From positions 3,229,530 to 3,293,529 of the forward strand of contig CM029368.1 in NCBI GenBank assembly GCA_017165825.1: a stretch of DNA of 64,000 nucleotides, given 5' to 3'. The notes under the pieces were generated by a model. The model was not told where the DNA came from. It worked only from the letters and a program-made list of their open reading frames with translations, and did no database searches. This DNA is from Hepsetus odoe. Its lineage: Eukaryota > Chordata > Actinopteri > Characiformes > Hepsetidae. Positions 33,154 through 43,333 of the stretch are shown piece after piece. Numbering within the stretch: position 1 is the stretch's first letter; every line of letters begins with the position of its first letter. The position numbers were made by a program, and so were the translations under genes.

Positions 33154-33517
33154 TCACTCACTCCTTTTCTGAGCCGCTTGTCCTGATCAGGGTTGGAGGT
33201 ACTGCTGGAGTCTATCCCAGCTCTCACAGGGTGAAAGGCAGGGACACACCCTGGAAAGGTCGCAGTCCATCACAGAGCAGACACACAGACCAACATACTC
33301 ACACCTAGGGGACAATTTAGCATCTCCAATTCACCTGCAGGTCTTTGGACGGTGGGAGGAAACCCGAGGTCCTGGTGGAAACGCACACAGAAAGAGGGAG
33401 AACATGTCCACTCTACACTGAAAAGACCCAGGCCAGCCTGCCTATGAATCAAACCCAGGACCTTCTCGCTGTGAGGCGACAGTGCTAGCCACAGTTCCAC
33501 TGTGTCATCTTGCCTGG
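33154..33517 (-). mobile_element. Family C (DANA-like) SINE, near complete
   Basis: The best family C copy here. In reverse complement it has the tRNA-like head (B-box region as tcaaacccaggacc, then ttctcgctgtgaggcgacag) and the aggaaacccgaggtcctggt, ggagaacatgtccactctac, ctaggggacaatttagcatc and tctatcccagctctcacagg blocks. It ends ttctgagccgcttgtcctga. Confidence 0.85.
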
Positions 33518-34145
33518 CTTAAACTGTCTACAGTAGAACATCACTGAGATGCAGAGAACCTTGAGCTTCTTGCAAGTTGATAGGGGTGTGTCAGCTTATT
33601 CTGGATGCCAAAAATATTAAGAAACCACCGATGCACCTGATTGGCCACCTAGTGTTATGAAACCAATAGCTGTAAAATCCAGGACCAGACACTAGATTTA
33701 AGGTCACGAGTTGAAGACCAGTGTTGTTCCCACATTCTTCAGTGTTTCGTAAGGAGCTGTAAGATGCAGCTCAGTGCTCTGCGGTCTGTTCAGACATGCT
33801 TACCCCATAAATTGTTCATGGTTAGGTTTATAATAAGTCTTTGACTCTCCGTTTAAAACTGATTTATGGAGCTCAGGTTCACCTTGTCCCTTTTACAGCT
33901 GCACTAACAACCGGGCTGAGCTAAATGTGTGGCTTCAGAACAAAGAATGAGCTCATCATTTGTTCACTTTCCATCACCTGCTCAAAGATGATGGATGGAG
34001 TTGATGCTGGCTGAAGAACCTAAACTTAAAAATAGCACCAAAAACGGCTGAAACTGATGTGCGTCATCTTCTGTCCTCCATCCTTCCAAGTGCCTGCACT
34101 TCATTTCCTCTGAACATCACTCAGTGTGCGTCTCACTGTGTGAAG
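33518..34145. other. Unassigned sequence
   Basis: No recognised repeat or gene. Confidence 0.5.
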
Positions 34146-34363
34146 TAAAGTGAAAGTGATGATCGGTCTGTCTGAATATCTGTGATCTGTGATTATCTAT
34201 CTATCTATCATGAAACACAGCACATAGTGAACCACAACAAAATGCTACCTCTGTATTTAACCCACACAGTGCAGTGAAGGGGACGGTACCTTGCTCAAGG
34301 TTGCCTCAGGGCAACCTACTGGTCTCCAAACCCCCCCAGACCTTCTGATCCTTTGGCCTAGTC
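34146..34363 (-). mobile_element. Family A SINE with internal (TATC)n
   Basis: Tail aagtgaaagtgatgatc, then about 35 bp of novel sequence with tatctatctatctatc (34195-34209), followed by atgaaacacagcacatagtg, aaggggacggtaccttgctc and gcaacctactggtct. The head is only partly retained. Confidence 0.8.
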
Positions 34364-35029
34364 AAACGTTTAATGTCATCCCCCAGTCTGTCAGCAGTAG
34401 AAGGCGGAGATGTGACAACATTGCTGTTTCCATTATTTTGCTTAAATTAAAACAATCTGGTTTTATTGTGGGGGGTGTAGACAAACAGGAAGTTGCGCCC
34501 ATAAATCGTGCGGAGTATTGGTGCAGAGGCAGGAAGTAAAACTGTGGAGACCTTTTAGAAATTGGTGAAGGCAGAGAAGAAAGATTTCCAAAGCTGGAGC
34601 TCCCAAGAACAGAAGGAGTGTAAGATGAGATGGAGACATCACATGGACATCCCTCCATGTAAGGAAAACAGTACAGAGGCAGGTTTTATACCATTTTAGG
34701 TTAATCTGTCTTCAGAGCTCCTGACATAAAGGCTTCCTGACATAATGTTTGTTTTTTCTCCTAGAACTGGACATCCCAGCCAATGAGCGTTTGCTTGAAG
34801 AGTGCATTTTGGAGAGCGGTTTCAATCTCTGCAGATCCCAGGAGTGGAGTGGTTGGCAGCAGTGTGTTGGCACATTGCCCGGCTGAGTTAGATGCAGGGT
34901 GATGTGTCTCTGGCTGGCAGTGCCAGCCGGGCACCAGACTGCTTTCTCTCGCTGACAGCATGGTCGCCACTCAAGGTGACTGGAGATTAGACTGCATCAA
35001 GGGGGGGGGGGGTGTTTTGACAGCCTGCG
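34364..35029. other. Unassigned sequence with a 12-base G run
   Basis: A run of 12 G lies at 35001-35012. The rest is not assigned. Confidence 0.45.
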
Positions 35030-35155
35030 AGTTCTTATGTAAGGACTAATGTGTTCAGTATGAAAACAGCAACTGTTCCCAGAAAACACACTCCTCACAT
35101 CAGAGATAAGGTTGCGATTTCTAATAAAGGCCTGATTATTACTGGCATGAGTAGG
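35030..35155 (+). repeat. Unidentified dispersed repeat (family Y), copy 1
   Basis: gagttcttatgtaaggacta, atgtgttcagtatgaaaac, ataaggttgcgatttctaat and aaaggcctgattatta are shared with 37391-37493 at roughly 80% identity. I do not recognise the family. The 67-codon frame (35051-35254) runs beyond the shared part. Confidence 0.65.
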
Positions 35156-36171
35156 TTAAGTAGTCTGGCAGGGACTGAAGTGAAGATGCAGGTAGAGGAT
35201 TTGGAGGCTGAACTAGCTGAGATGTGGATGATCTGCAGAACTGGATTAAAGTAGACTAACCTCTCTGTTGGTCTTAGGTTTTCATCTACATCCACATCTG
35301 TCTCGGGAAGCATTTTGTTGCGATTTAACATGCTAAGTTATCTAACGTGGAAGGAGGTGTGTTCTAAAAGCATGCAGTAAGATTATCCAGCTCTTCTGGA
35401 CCAGATGGAGAACTAATAAGTGTTGATAAGTCTGGAAGGTTTTGATCAAACGACAATTATTGTACGGCTAACATGATCACGAGGTGATGCACATCAATTA
35501 TAGCTACTGTGGATCTCAAATGATAAGATGTTGTCCACCTGAACACCTCGTGTAAGGATGTAAGGTCTAAAGTATGCTTATGGTAATGAGTTGCCCCATT
35601 ACATTTTGGGAAAAAACCCACCGTATTGAGGATAGGTGTGAAGGCTATGGTTTGTGCTGCTCTGCCCTGATTGGCTGTCCTTCAAAGAAACTGAAGTTCC
35701 AATTATGGCTATATGTCAAGAGCATTACATAGCAGCCTCTCCAGCTTCACTCATTTCTTTCTGTTTTTAATCTGTCATGTTTCTCCCTCAAGGACACGAC
35801 AAAGAATCAGAGGTATTATTCCCACAACCTGTGCTTGGTTTCATCATCCCTCGCAGCAGCGGCAGCAGCATCCCTCGTTCTTTTCCCCACGTTTACATTT
35901 ATGCATAGGCACCGCTCTCATCTCATTGGTCAATATCACATCTCTGTTCTGTATATCACTGCAAGCTGTAAAGGTAGCCGTTCATCATTTCCCAGGTTTA
36001 CAATCGGGCTCGAAACAGGACGTTTGCCTGTGATGGAAAACTGGCGTTTAAATCGTGTCATCGAAACCTGGCATAAGTTCAAATGTTCTTACAAAGCCTA
36101 GAAAAGAGCAGCGTCCCGTTGAAAGCAACACTCAGGTTAGGTTGGTCTAGGCTGAAAACTTTGAACAATAT
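35156..36171. other. Unassigned sequence
   Basis: May include more of family Y, but no second copy here covers it. No exon is recognised. A gcagcagcggcagcagc run lies near 35855. Confidence 0.4.
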
Positions 36172-36396
36172 GGGGTAGCGGTGGCCTAGTGGTTAGGGCG
36201 TTGGCCCTGGATCGATTCCCTCATCAGTTGGTTGCCCTGAGGTACCCTTGAACAAGGTACCATCCCCGTCACTGCTCCCCGGGCATTTTCAATAGCTGCC
36301 CCCAGGTGCAGGGCTGTGTTTGGGTGAAACGCAGAGGTTGAGTTTCGTTGTGTTGTGCTGTGCTGCGTTTCACAGTGACGAGGATTTTCACTTTCA
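36172..36396 (+). mobile_element. Family A SINE, near complete
   Basis: ggggtagcggtggcctagtg (A box), a B-box region shortened to ctggatcgattccctc, gaggtacccttgaacaaggt, gctccccgggcattttcaat, and the tail acgaggattttcactttc. Confidence 0.88.
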
Positions 36397-37390
36397 AAAG
36401 AATATCACCAACAGACAGTTTTTCATCTTCGACTCTGTTAAATAACTCAGTTCTAACTGAATGAATCAGCGGTGATTCCTCTTGTCCCTCCCTCGAGACT
36501 CACCAACCCCCAGCATTACAGTCACAGTGAGGCATGCAGGCTGTAAACTCTGTTTAATCTTTAATAGCTGTGAATGTGCAGGGTTCACACACAGATGCCG
36601 AACTCCACTTATGTCACACTGCTCAGCAATGCATGATCAGAGAACTGCTGGGTTTTAAAAGTGCTCACACTCATTGCCTGAGGCCATGAGAAGCCATGAA
36701 TAAGCCTTCGAAGCCTGCCGATGAGCCCCCAGCCGAATGACTCTATTATAATTTAGTTCTAACTCCTTATACTAAGAGGCTGATTTACTACAGTCCGCAA
36801 TGCCAGCTTTGTCTGCGAGGGACACGTACATGCAAACACATGATGACATACATCCTGTCCAGTTAAAATCCCATACCCAGAGAACATTTTTATGTTTATC
36901 TTGGTGCTTTTGGCCTTTAAAAAAGAAACTACATACATTTGAATAATGGTTACAGTTTGGATTTCAAGATGTGAAAATTTCAAGGCATTTTTTATACAAG
37001 TAGAACCAGCAGTGAAACGTATCCATGATTTGTGAAGGCTATGCAATGGGATGAATAAAAAAGAAATAATATTAATGATAACAACAATTCTGGATGCAAC
37101 AGAACAGAATAAAAGAAGATACAATAAATTAAATTAAAATAAAATACATTTTAAAATGAAATTAAATGATTCTATTAACTAAAAATGGATTTAAACTGCA
37201 TCTAAATATGAAAATAGAGTTGTAATGATATCTGAAATGCAACCAGAAGTCGATTAGTGTTCATAAGGCGCCATGACAAGATTGTCAGCAACTATTATAA
37301 AATGGAAATGAAAATGTGGAACTATGGAGGTGTTCAGGGGAGATGGCAGTTGAGCTTCTGACCAGATTGTTAAACACTATCTGATAAAGT
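36397..37390. other. Unassigned sequence, AT-rich near 37.1 kb
   Basis: 37085-37230 is strongly AT-rich (aaattaaaataaaatac). A 121-codon minus-strand frame (36759-37124) has no recognisable domain. Confidence 0.4.
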
Positions 37391-37493
37391 GAGAGTTCTT
37401 ATGTGAGAACTAATGTGTTCAGTATAAAAAAATGGCAAACACACACGTCACATGAGAGAGAAGGTTGCTATTTCTAATAAAGGTCTGATTATT
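37391..37493 (+). repeat. Family Y, copy 2
   Basis: gttcttatgtgagaactaat, gtgttcagtataaaa, gaaggttgctatttctaata, aaggtctgattatta. It is fused directly to an RTE fragment at agaagtcagg. Confidence 0.65.
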
Positions 37494-37753
37494 AGAAGTC
37501 AGGTGTTACAGAGAAGTATTTGAGTGTAGTTCAGGATATGCATGAGGGCAGTGTGACAGTGGTGAGGTCTGTAGTAAGAGTGATGGATGCATTTAAATCA
37601 AGGATCAGTGCTGTGCCCATTCTTGTTTGTAATAGTAAATGACAGGTTGATGGACAAAGTTAGACGGGAATCCTGTGGACAATGTTTGCTAAAGATATCG
37701 TTGAAAAAAAAAACAGGCAGCAGAGCTGGAGGTGTCAGAGTTAAAGATTTTTA
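37494..37753 (+). mobile_element. RTE fragment from the polymerase domain, decayed
   Basis: The first frame reads about SVVQDMHEGSVTVVRSVVRVMDAF, matching the residues just before the HQGSALSP motif in the full element. It continues with cacaatg-rich decay past the polymerase motif region and then jumps to ggcagcagagctggaggtgtcagagttaaag. Stops and small deletions are abundant. Confidence 0.8.
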
Positions 37754-37812
37754 GACTACCCTCAGTCTAGCAAAATATGAAGAAATGAGGGGAGTTCAAG
37801 ACTTTTGCATGG
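37754..37812 (+). mobile_element. MITE X right terminus only
   Basis: gcaaaatatgaagaaatgag followed by ttcaagacttttgcatggta matches the right end of the MITE X at 57.54-57.58 kb. Only the last ~60 bp are present. Confidence 0.65.
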
Positions 37813-38651
37813 TACTATACACCTATGCTGCAGTAAAGGGAGAATAAATGGGGTCATCCATAAACCAGGTTTCTGTTTTTTCCAATCACCGCATATTATG
37901 CCTTAAAATGGATCAGTGAATGTGAAGTAAATTGATTTAATAGCCAGAGCCTGAGCCATTAGGGTTTGATGGGGAGCATAGTTTATTCAAAGGGTCCATT
38001 TGCTCTAAATGATGCGCCCCAACAAAGCAAAGGCCACGACTGAGCTGCTCTCACTAAAGGCTGATGAAGCGCAAGCAATTTTACCCTCGATTCTCCAGGT
38101 CTGCATCTGCAGGCCCTCATTAAAAGTGAATGAGTGGAAAGAGTTACTCCAGCACTATCAATAAGAGATGAAGTCTCAGTGCCTGTTTTCTGTTCATCTG
38201 TGACCTTGTTAGCGTGAGCAGGTAGGAAATTCACTCCTTGTAAAGAAATAGATCCTCAAAAAAATCACGTTACAGTTTTCAGTTTAGAAGGTGCAGAAAA
38301 TGAACATAAATTTGGCTTCTTACGTGTAAACCAGAAGAGGATTAGGCTGAAATTCCCAGCGTCTTAAAAGTGGCCCAAATCGTTTCCGTAAAAAATCAAC
38401 TCCACTCAAACCGCACGCAGCTCTTTAAGGTGGAGCAGAGTCACGGCCATAGTTTAGGCCTATTGTGAGTTTACGTTCATAGGCTGCTTTAGACAAAATC
38501 AGTGCACTGTTCACAGAACAGTGATCAATTACAGGACTGCTTCCTAAATCACACGTCTGATCCACCTTCATGACGATACAGAGCATTTTGGTGATGTATT
38601 TTTACAGACACTATTAGGGGTATTTGTGTGACTGATGAGGCTCAGAGCATT
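37813..38651. other. Unassigned sequence, LINE target locus
   Basis: No recognised family. The right edge is the pre-insertion site of the full RTE element. Confidence 0.5.
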
Positions 38652-38670
38652 GTTGCACTCGTTCTACACT
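38652..38670. repeat. Target-site duplication, 3' copy, of the RTE LINE
   Basis: gttgcactcgttctacact, identical to 42051-42069. The element lies exactly between the two copies. Confidence 0.97.
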
Positions 38671-38708
38671 TCTTCTTCTTCTTCTTCTTTTTTTTCGGCT
38701 GCTCCCAT

Positions 38709-39529
38709 TTAGGGGTCGCCACAGCGGATCAACTGTCTCCATTTCTTCCTGTCATTTGCATCTTCCTGCTTCAAACCGACCACCTGCATGTCCTCTCTCA
38801 CCACATCCATAAACCTCCTCTTTGGTATTCCTCTTCTCCTCTTTCCTGGCAGCTCCATCTTCAACATCCTCCTCCCGATATAATCCTCGTCTCTCCTCTG
38901 CACATGTCCAAACCAACGCAACCTTGCTTCTCTAACTTTGTCTCCAAGACGGCTAACCTGAGCTGTCCCTCTAATATACTCATTCCTAATCCTGTCCATC
39001 CTCGTCACACCCAACGAAAATCTCAGCATCTTTAACTCTGACACCTCCAGCTCCGCCTCCTGCCTTTTCGTCAGTGCCACCGTCTCCAACCCATACAACA
39101 TAGCTGGTCTCACTACTGTCCTGTAAACCTTCCCTTTTACTCTAGCTGGTACGCGTCTGTCACAAATCACTCCAGCCACTCTTCTCCACCCATTCCAACC
39201 AGCCTGCACTCTCTTCTTCACCTCTCTTCCACACTCGCCGTTACACTGAACTGTTGATCCCAAGTATTTAAACTCCTCCACCTTTGTTACCTCCACTCCC
39301 TGCATCCTAACCACGCCACTTTCCTCCCTTTCATTCACACTCATGTATTCTGTCTTTGCCCTACTCGCTTTCATTCCTCTCCTCTCCAGAGCAGATCTCC
39401 ATCTCTCCAGGTTCTCCTCAAGCTGCTCCCTACTCTCACTACAGATCACAATATCATCAGCAAACATCATCGTCCACGGAGACTCCTGTCTAACCTCGTC
39501 CGTCAACCTGTCCATTACTATTGCAAACA
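38709..39529 (-). CDS. RTE reverse transcriptase, C-terminal part (below the gap)
   Basis: Open from the gap edge to the natural stop. It starts FAIVMDRLTDEVRQESP, has polymerase motif C as FADDIVICSE, then KTEYMSVNE, GVEVTKVEEFKYLGS, a cysteine-bearing middle (GVICDRRVPARVKGKVYRT), MLYGLETVALTKRQ, REARLRWFGHVQRRDEDYIG, LPGKRRRGIPKRR and a final IRCGDP. The frame is uninterrupted. It lies in a different frame from the upstream part only because the gap length is arbitrary. Acting in cis on its own RNA, the protein would copy it into DNA at an endonuclease nick. Confidence 0.92.
39389..39529 (-). repeat. 141-bp segment repeated on both sides of the gap, copy 1
   Basis: Matches 39628-39768 at 138 of 141 positions. 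All three differences (transitions) lie in the last 25 bp. It includes the motif C codons, so FADD appears twice in the assembled sequence. Confidence 0.95.
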
Positions 39530-39627
39530 NNNNNNNNNNNNNNNNNNNNNNNNNNNNNNNNNNNNNNNNNNNNNNNNNNNNNNNNNNNNNNNNNNNNNNN
39601 NNNNNNNNNNNNNNNNNNNNNNNNNNN
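39530..39627. other. Assembly gap (98 N)
   Basis: Run of 98 N within the reverse transcriptase gene, between two copies of the same 141-bp segment. The flanks probably overlap, which would make this gap spurious. Confidence 0.98.
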
Positions 39628-41580
39628 GAGCAGATCTCCATCTCTCCAGGTTCTCCTCAAGCTGCTCCCTACTCTCACTACAGATCACAATATCATCAGC
39701 AAACATCATCGTCCACGGAGACTCCTGTCTAACCTCGTCCGTCAGCCTGTCCGTTACTACTGCAAACAAGAACGGGCTCAGTGCTGATCCTTGATGTAAT
39801 CCAACATCTACCTTAAATGCATCCGTCACTCCCACTGCAGATCTCACCACTGTTACACTGTCATCATACATATCCTGAACTACTCTCACATACTTCTCTG
39901 TAACACCAGACTTCCTCATACAAAACCACAACTCCTCTCTAGGCACCCTGTCATATGCTTTCTCCAAATCCACAAAGGCACAATGCAGCTCCTTCTGACC
40001 TTCTCTGTACTTCTCCATCAACACCCTCAGAGCAAACATTGCATCTGTGGTGCACTTTCTCGGCATAAAACCATACTGCTGTTCACTTATCCTCACCTCT
40101 TTTCTTAACCGAGCTTCCACTACTCTTTCCCATAACTTCATGGTGTGGCTGATCAACTTTATCCCTCTATAGTTACTACAGCTCTGTGCATCACCCTTAT
40201 TCTTGAAGATCGGTACTAGTACACTTGGTCTCCACTCCTCAGGCATCTTCTCACTTGCCAAGATTGTGTTAAACAATCTGGTCAGAAACTCAACTGCCAT
40301 CTCCCCTAAACATCTCCATGCTTCCACTGGTATGTCATCCGGTCCAACAGCCTTTCCATTCTTCATCCTCTTCATCGCTGCCCTTACTTCCATCTTGTTT
40401 ATTTGCTGCACTTCCTGGTTAACTCTTCTCACATCATCCAGTCTTCTCTCTCTCTCATTTTCTTCATTTATCAGCTCCTCAAAGTATTCCTTCCATCTGC
40501 TCAACACGCTCTGTTCACCTGTGAGTACGTTACCATTTCTATCTTTAATCGTCCTGACCTGTAGCACATCTTTCCCAGATCTGTATCTTCTTCTAGCCAA
40601 TCGGTAAAGGTCCTTTTCTCCCTCTTTACTGTCCAACCTCTCATACAATTCACCAAACACCTTATCTTTGGCCTTCACCACTGCTTTCTTCGCCCTGCGG
40701 TTCATCTCCTTGTACACCTGTCTACTTTCTTCATCTCTTTGACTGTCCCATGTCTTCTTTGCCTCCCTCTTCTTTTGAATACACTCCTGGACTTCTTGGT
40801 TCCACCACCAGGTCTCCTTATCCTCTTTCTTCCTTCCGGATGTCACACCAAGTACATTTCTAGCCATCTGCCTGATCACTTCTGCAGTAGTTTCCCAGCA
40901 ATCCGGTAGCTCTTCAACACCTCCCAGTGCCCGTGTTAACTCCTGCCTGAATTCCACCTTACAGTCCTCCTCCTTCAGCTTCCACCACTTGATCCTCGAC
41001 TCTGCCCTCACTTTCCTCCTCTTCTTGACCTCCAAGGTCATCCTACAGACCACCATCCTATGGTGTTTAGCTACACTCTCCCCCGTCACTGCTTTGCAGT
41101 TTCTGATCTCTTTCAAACTGACCCTCCTGCAAAGAATATAATCCACTTGTGAGCATCTTCCTCCACTCTTATACGTCACCCTGTGCTCCTCCCTCTTCTT
41201 AAAATAAGTATTAACTACAGCCATTTCCATCCTTTTTGCAAAATCTACAACCATCTGACCTTCAGCATTCCTCTCCTTGACACCATGCCTACCCATCACC
41301 TCCTCATCACCTCTGTTCCCTTCACCAACATGACCATTAAAATCTGCACCAATCACCACTCTCTCTCCCCTGGGTACACTCTCTATCATTTCATCTAACT
41401 CACTCCAGAATTTTTCCTTCTCTTTCATCTTACAACCAACTTGTGGAGCATAAGCACTAACAACATTCATTATCACACCTTCAACTTCCAGCTTCAAACT
41501 CATCACCCTCCCTGACACCCTCTTTACTTCCAAAACACTCTCCACATACTCTTCCTTCTGGATAACACCTACTCCTTCAA
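39628..41580 (-). CDS. RTE endonuclease (C-terminal two thirds) and reverse transcriptase
   Basis: Continuous frame from just after the frameshift to the gap (the open frame nominally begins at 41671 but its first ~32 codons are out of frame with the protein). In nominal numbering, endonuclease residues are visible at YAPQVG (74-79), GADFNGHVG (108-116), SQVDYIL (174-180) and HHRMV (203-207). The polymerase has the fingers region VPIFKNKGD and NYRGIKLIS (487-508), motif A FVDLEKAYD (566-574), motif B HQGSALSP (626-633) and motif C FADD (657-660). All catalytic aspartates expected of a reverse transcriptase are present. RTE assignment rests on overall similarity to RTE-type proteins known from fish and plants. 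Confidence 0.93.
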
Positions 41581-41990
41581 TCCCCACCATGGTAGAACAG
41601 TTTAAACCCTCCTCCGATACACCTGGCCTTACTACCCTTCCATCTAGTCTCTTGCACACACAAAATGTCAACCTTCCTTCTCTCCATCATATCAGCTAAT
41701 TCTCTACCTTTACCAGTCATGCTGCCAACATTCAAAGTCCCTACCCTCACTTCCACTCTCCTCTCCTTCTTTCTCTCCTTCTCCCTCTGGACATGCCTTC
41801 CTCCTCTTCTTCTTCTTCTTCTTTGGCCAACAGTAGTCCAATTTCCACCAGCACCCTGTAGGCTAACAGCACTGATGGCGGTCGTTAACCCGGGCCTCGA
41901 TCGATCCGGTATGGAATTCTGTATCATTGTCCGCATATTGACTTGGCAAAGTTTTACACCGGATGCCCTTCCTGACGTAACCCTCCCCAT
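41577..41990 (-). pseudogene. RTE endonuclease N-terminal part, frameshifted
   Basis: Starts at an ATG about 60 bp inside the element. The leader is basic (QRRRRRRGGRHVQREKERKK), then the endonuclease begins: VGTLNVGSMTGKG with its asparagine, and CVQETRW with the catalytic glutamate. It ends prematurely after GGGFKLFYHGGD at a TGA. The protein continues in another frame right after, so a small deletion has occurred here. Unless read through by frameshifting, this copy cannot make a full protein. Confidence 0.9.
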
Positions 41991-42050
41991 TTACCCGGGC
42001 TTGGGACCGGCACGAAGAAATACACTGGCTTGTGCATCCCTAGTGGCTGG

Positions 42051-42069
42051 GTTGCACTCGTTCTACACT
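42051..42069. repeat. Target-site duplication, 5' copy, of the RTE LINE
   Basis: gttgcactcgttctacact, a perfect copy of 38652-38670. The bases outside (g at 42050 versus t at 38651) differ, fixing its length at 19 bp. Confidence 0.97.
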
Positions 42070-42679
42070 AAAGAAAGAAAATGTGGCCATTTTTTCCAAC
42101 CATATAGATCTCATCTACTTTTAAAATTACTTTCTGGGAGGGTTAAAAACAAATTCCATTTAAACACATTTCCCACATAAAGCCTTGATTAGATTTGCAG
42201 AAATGTGTGTTGATACTGGCTGTTAACTGACAGTAGGACCATAAAGAGAAGGATAAGGAGGGTTTGAAAGTGTTTTTTAATCTCAGTGTGCTGCATTTTA
42301 AATTATGCTCACCACTTATGGCTAGGAAAAAGGATTGTAAAATGCATTTCTTTTCTCATTTTCTTTCAAACTCCTGTGCACGTCTAGACAGACGTTTTAC
42401 CCATTTCAGGTGTCACAGATATTACAAGCACTCTGATGTCAAATCTTCATGATCTGACGTCAAATCTTCATGATCCTTGGCTTTCACTAACATGCTCATA
42501 AAATACCACATGGATTAGTACAAATGGGCCAAAACAACAGAACCAAACAGCAAAGACCACCTGATCTCAGGTGACCATGTGACCACCTGTCTCTAACTAT
42601 CAGGAAGGATGTTATAATTATGTAAAATATTAATTTAAAAATATATATATTTGATTTTTGTATTAAATCTTTTTTGAAA
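42070..42679. other. Unassigned sequence with a 21-bp duplication
   Basis: tctgatgtcaaatcttcatg and tctgacgtcaaatcttcatg are adjacent (42432-42473). The second holds a perfect TGACGTCA palindrome. No gene is recognised. Confidence 0.5.
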
Positions 42680-42743
42680 ATTTTTTTTTTCCCCAAGTGA
42701 GATCTGATGTGTTTTCAAAGTGTTCCTTAGATTTTTTTTTAGC
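42680..42743. mobile_element. Tc1-like element terminus, isolated
   Basis: T-run, ccccaagtgagatctgatgt, gttttcaaagtgttcctta, then agc: the end of a Tc1-type transposon whose opposite-facing terminus appears at 42943. The tip is replaced by a GT microsatellite. Confidence 0.7.
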
Positions 42744-42753
42744 TGTGTGTGTA

Positions 42754-42809
<56 letters not shown>

Positions 42810-42827
42810 CACACACACACACACACA
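42744..42827. repeat. (TG)n(TA)(CA)n microsatellite
   Basis: About 60 bp of TG, a short tatatac and a CA run. GT followed by AC makes it self-complementary. Confidence 0.97.
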
Positions 42828-42885
42828 CCTCCAGTGGGCCACTGGTGTGAATGTCTCTGACCAAACCATTAGAAACAGACTTCAT
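42828..42885. repeat. 58-bp inverted repeat, left arm (Tc1 interior)
   Basis: cctccagtgggccactggtg ... aaccattagaaacagacttc, the exact reverse complement of 43021-43078. The sequence is from the interior of the Tc1-like transposase gene. Confidence 0.97.
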
Positions 42886-42900
42886 ATATTCATATATGTG

Positions 42901-42942
<42 letters not shown>
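42886..42942. repeat. (TA)n(CA)n microsatellite
   Basis: TA-rich run then CA, part of the spacer of the inverted repeat. A further (TA)n lies at 42972-42993. Confidence 0.95.
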
Positions 42943-42948
<6 letters not shown>

Positions 42949-43020
42949 TCAAAAAAAAAAATCAAAGGAACATATATATATATATATATATATGCGCCAT
43001 TGTGTTCTCTGGCAACCCTA

Positions 43021-43078
43021 ATGAAGTCTGTTTCTAATGGTTTGGTCAGAGACATTCACACCAGTGGCCCACTGGAGG
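43021..43078. repeat. 58-bp inverted repeat, right arm
   Basis: Exact reverse complement of 42828-42885, separated by 135 bp of mostly TA/CA repeats. Confidence 0.97.
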
Positions 43079-43333
43079 TCACTTTGTTGACCTCTGGCAG
43101 TTCTCATCATGTTCCTCCTTCCAAAAGGAGCAGATACCGATCATGGTTAAGGACCTCTGACGGCCCTGTCCAGCTCTCCTAGAGTAGCTGCCTGTCTCAT
43201 GGAATCTCCTCCATGCTCTTGAGACTGCACTGGGAGACCCAGCAAACCTTCTGGCCATGGCATGGAATGATGTGCCATCCTGGTGGAGTTGGACTGCCTG
43301 TGCAACCTCTGTAGGGTCCAGGTATCGCCTCAT
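43079..43333 (-). pseudogene. Tc1-like transposase, N-terminal DNA-binding part
   Basis: From the ATG at 43333: MRRYLDPTEVAQAVQLHQDG, then MARRFAGSPSAVSRAWRRF, a helix-turn-helix of the paired-like type found at the N terminus of Tc1 transposases, followed by RAGQGRQRS, the basic hinge between the two DNA-binding helix clusters. The frame drifts after about 60 codons (ICSFWKEEH...) and ends at a stop. No DDE catalytic residues are present, so the copy is dead. Confidence 0.85.

Larger units (their letters stand above)
38671..42050 (-). mobile_element. Full-length RTE-clade LINE
   Basis: A complete non-LTR retrotransposon read on the minus strand, from ccagccactagggatgcaca at 42050 to a (gaa)n tail at 38671. 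It is bounded by a perfect 19-bp target duplication. It encodes an AP-type endonuclease followed by reverse transcriptase, with no separate ORF1, as is usual for the RTE clade. Span is 3380 bp. Removing the gap and the duplicated segment around it gives about 3.1 kb, normal for RTE. Damage seen is one frameshift in the endonuclease (about 41580) and an unresolved assembly gap at the polymerase motif C region. The perfect duplication and otherwise open frames suggest recent insertion. Confidence 0.95.

Noticed and set aside
39490..39787. Short frames spanning the N run
   Set aside because: They are artefacts of translating N and of the reverse strand of the LINE.
40203..42180. Plus-strand frames of 134 and 171 codons
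   Set aside because: Shadows of the minus-strand RTE gene and leader.
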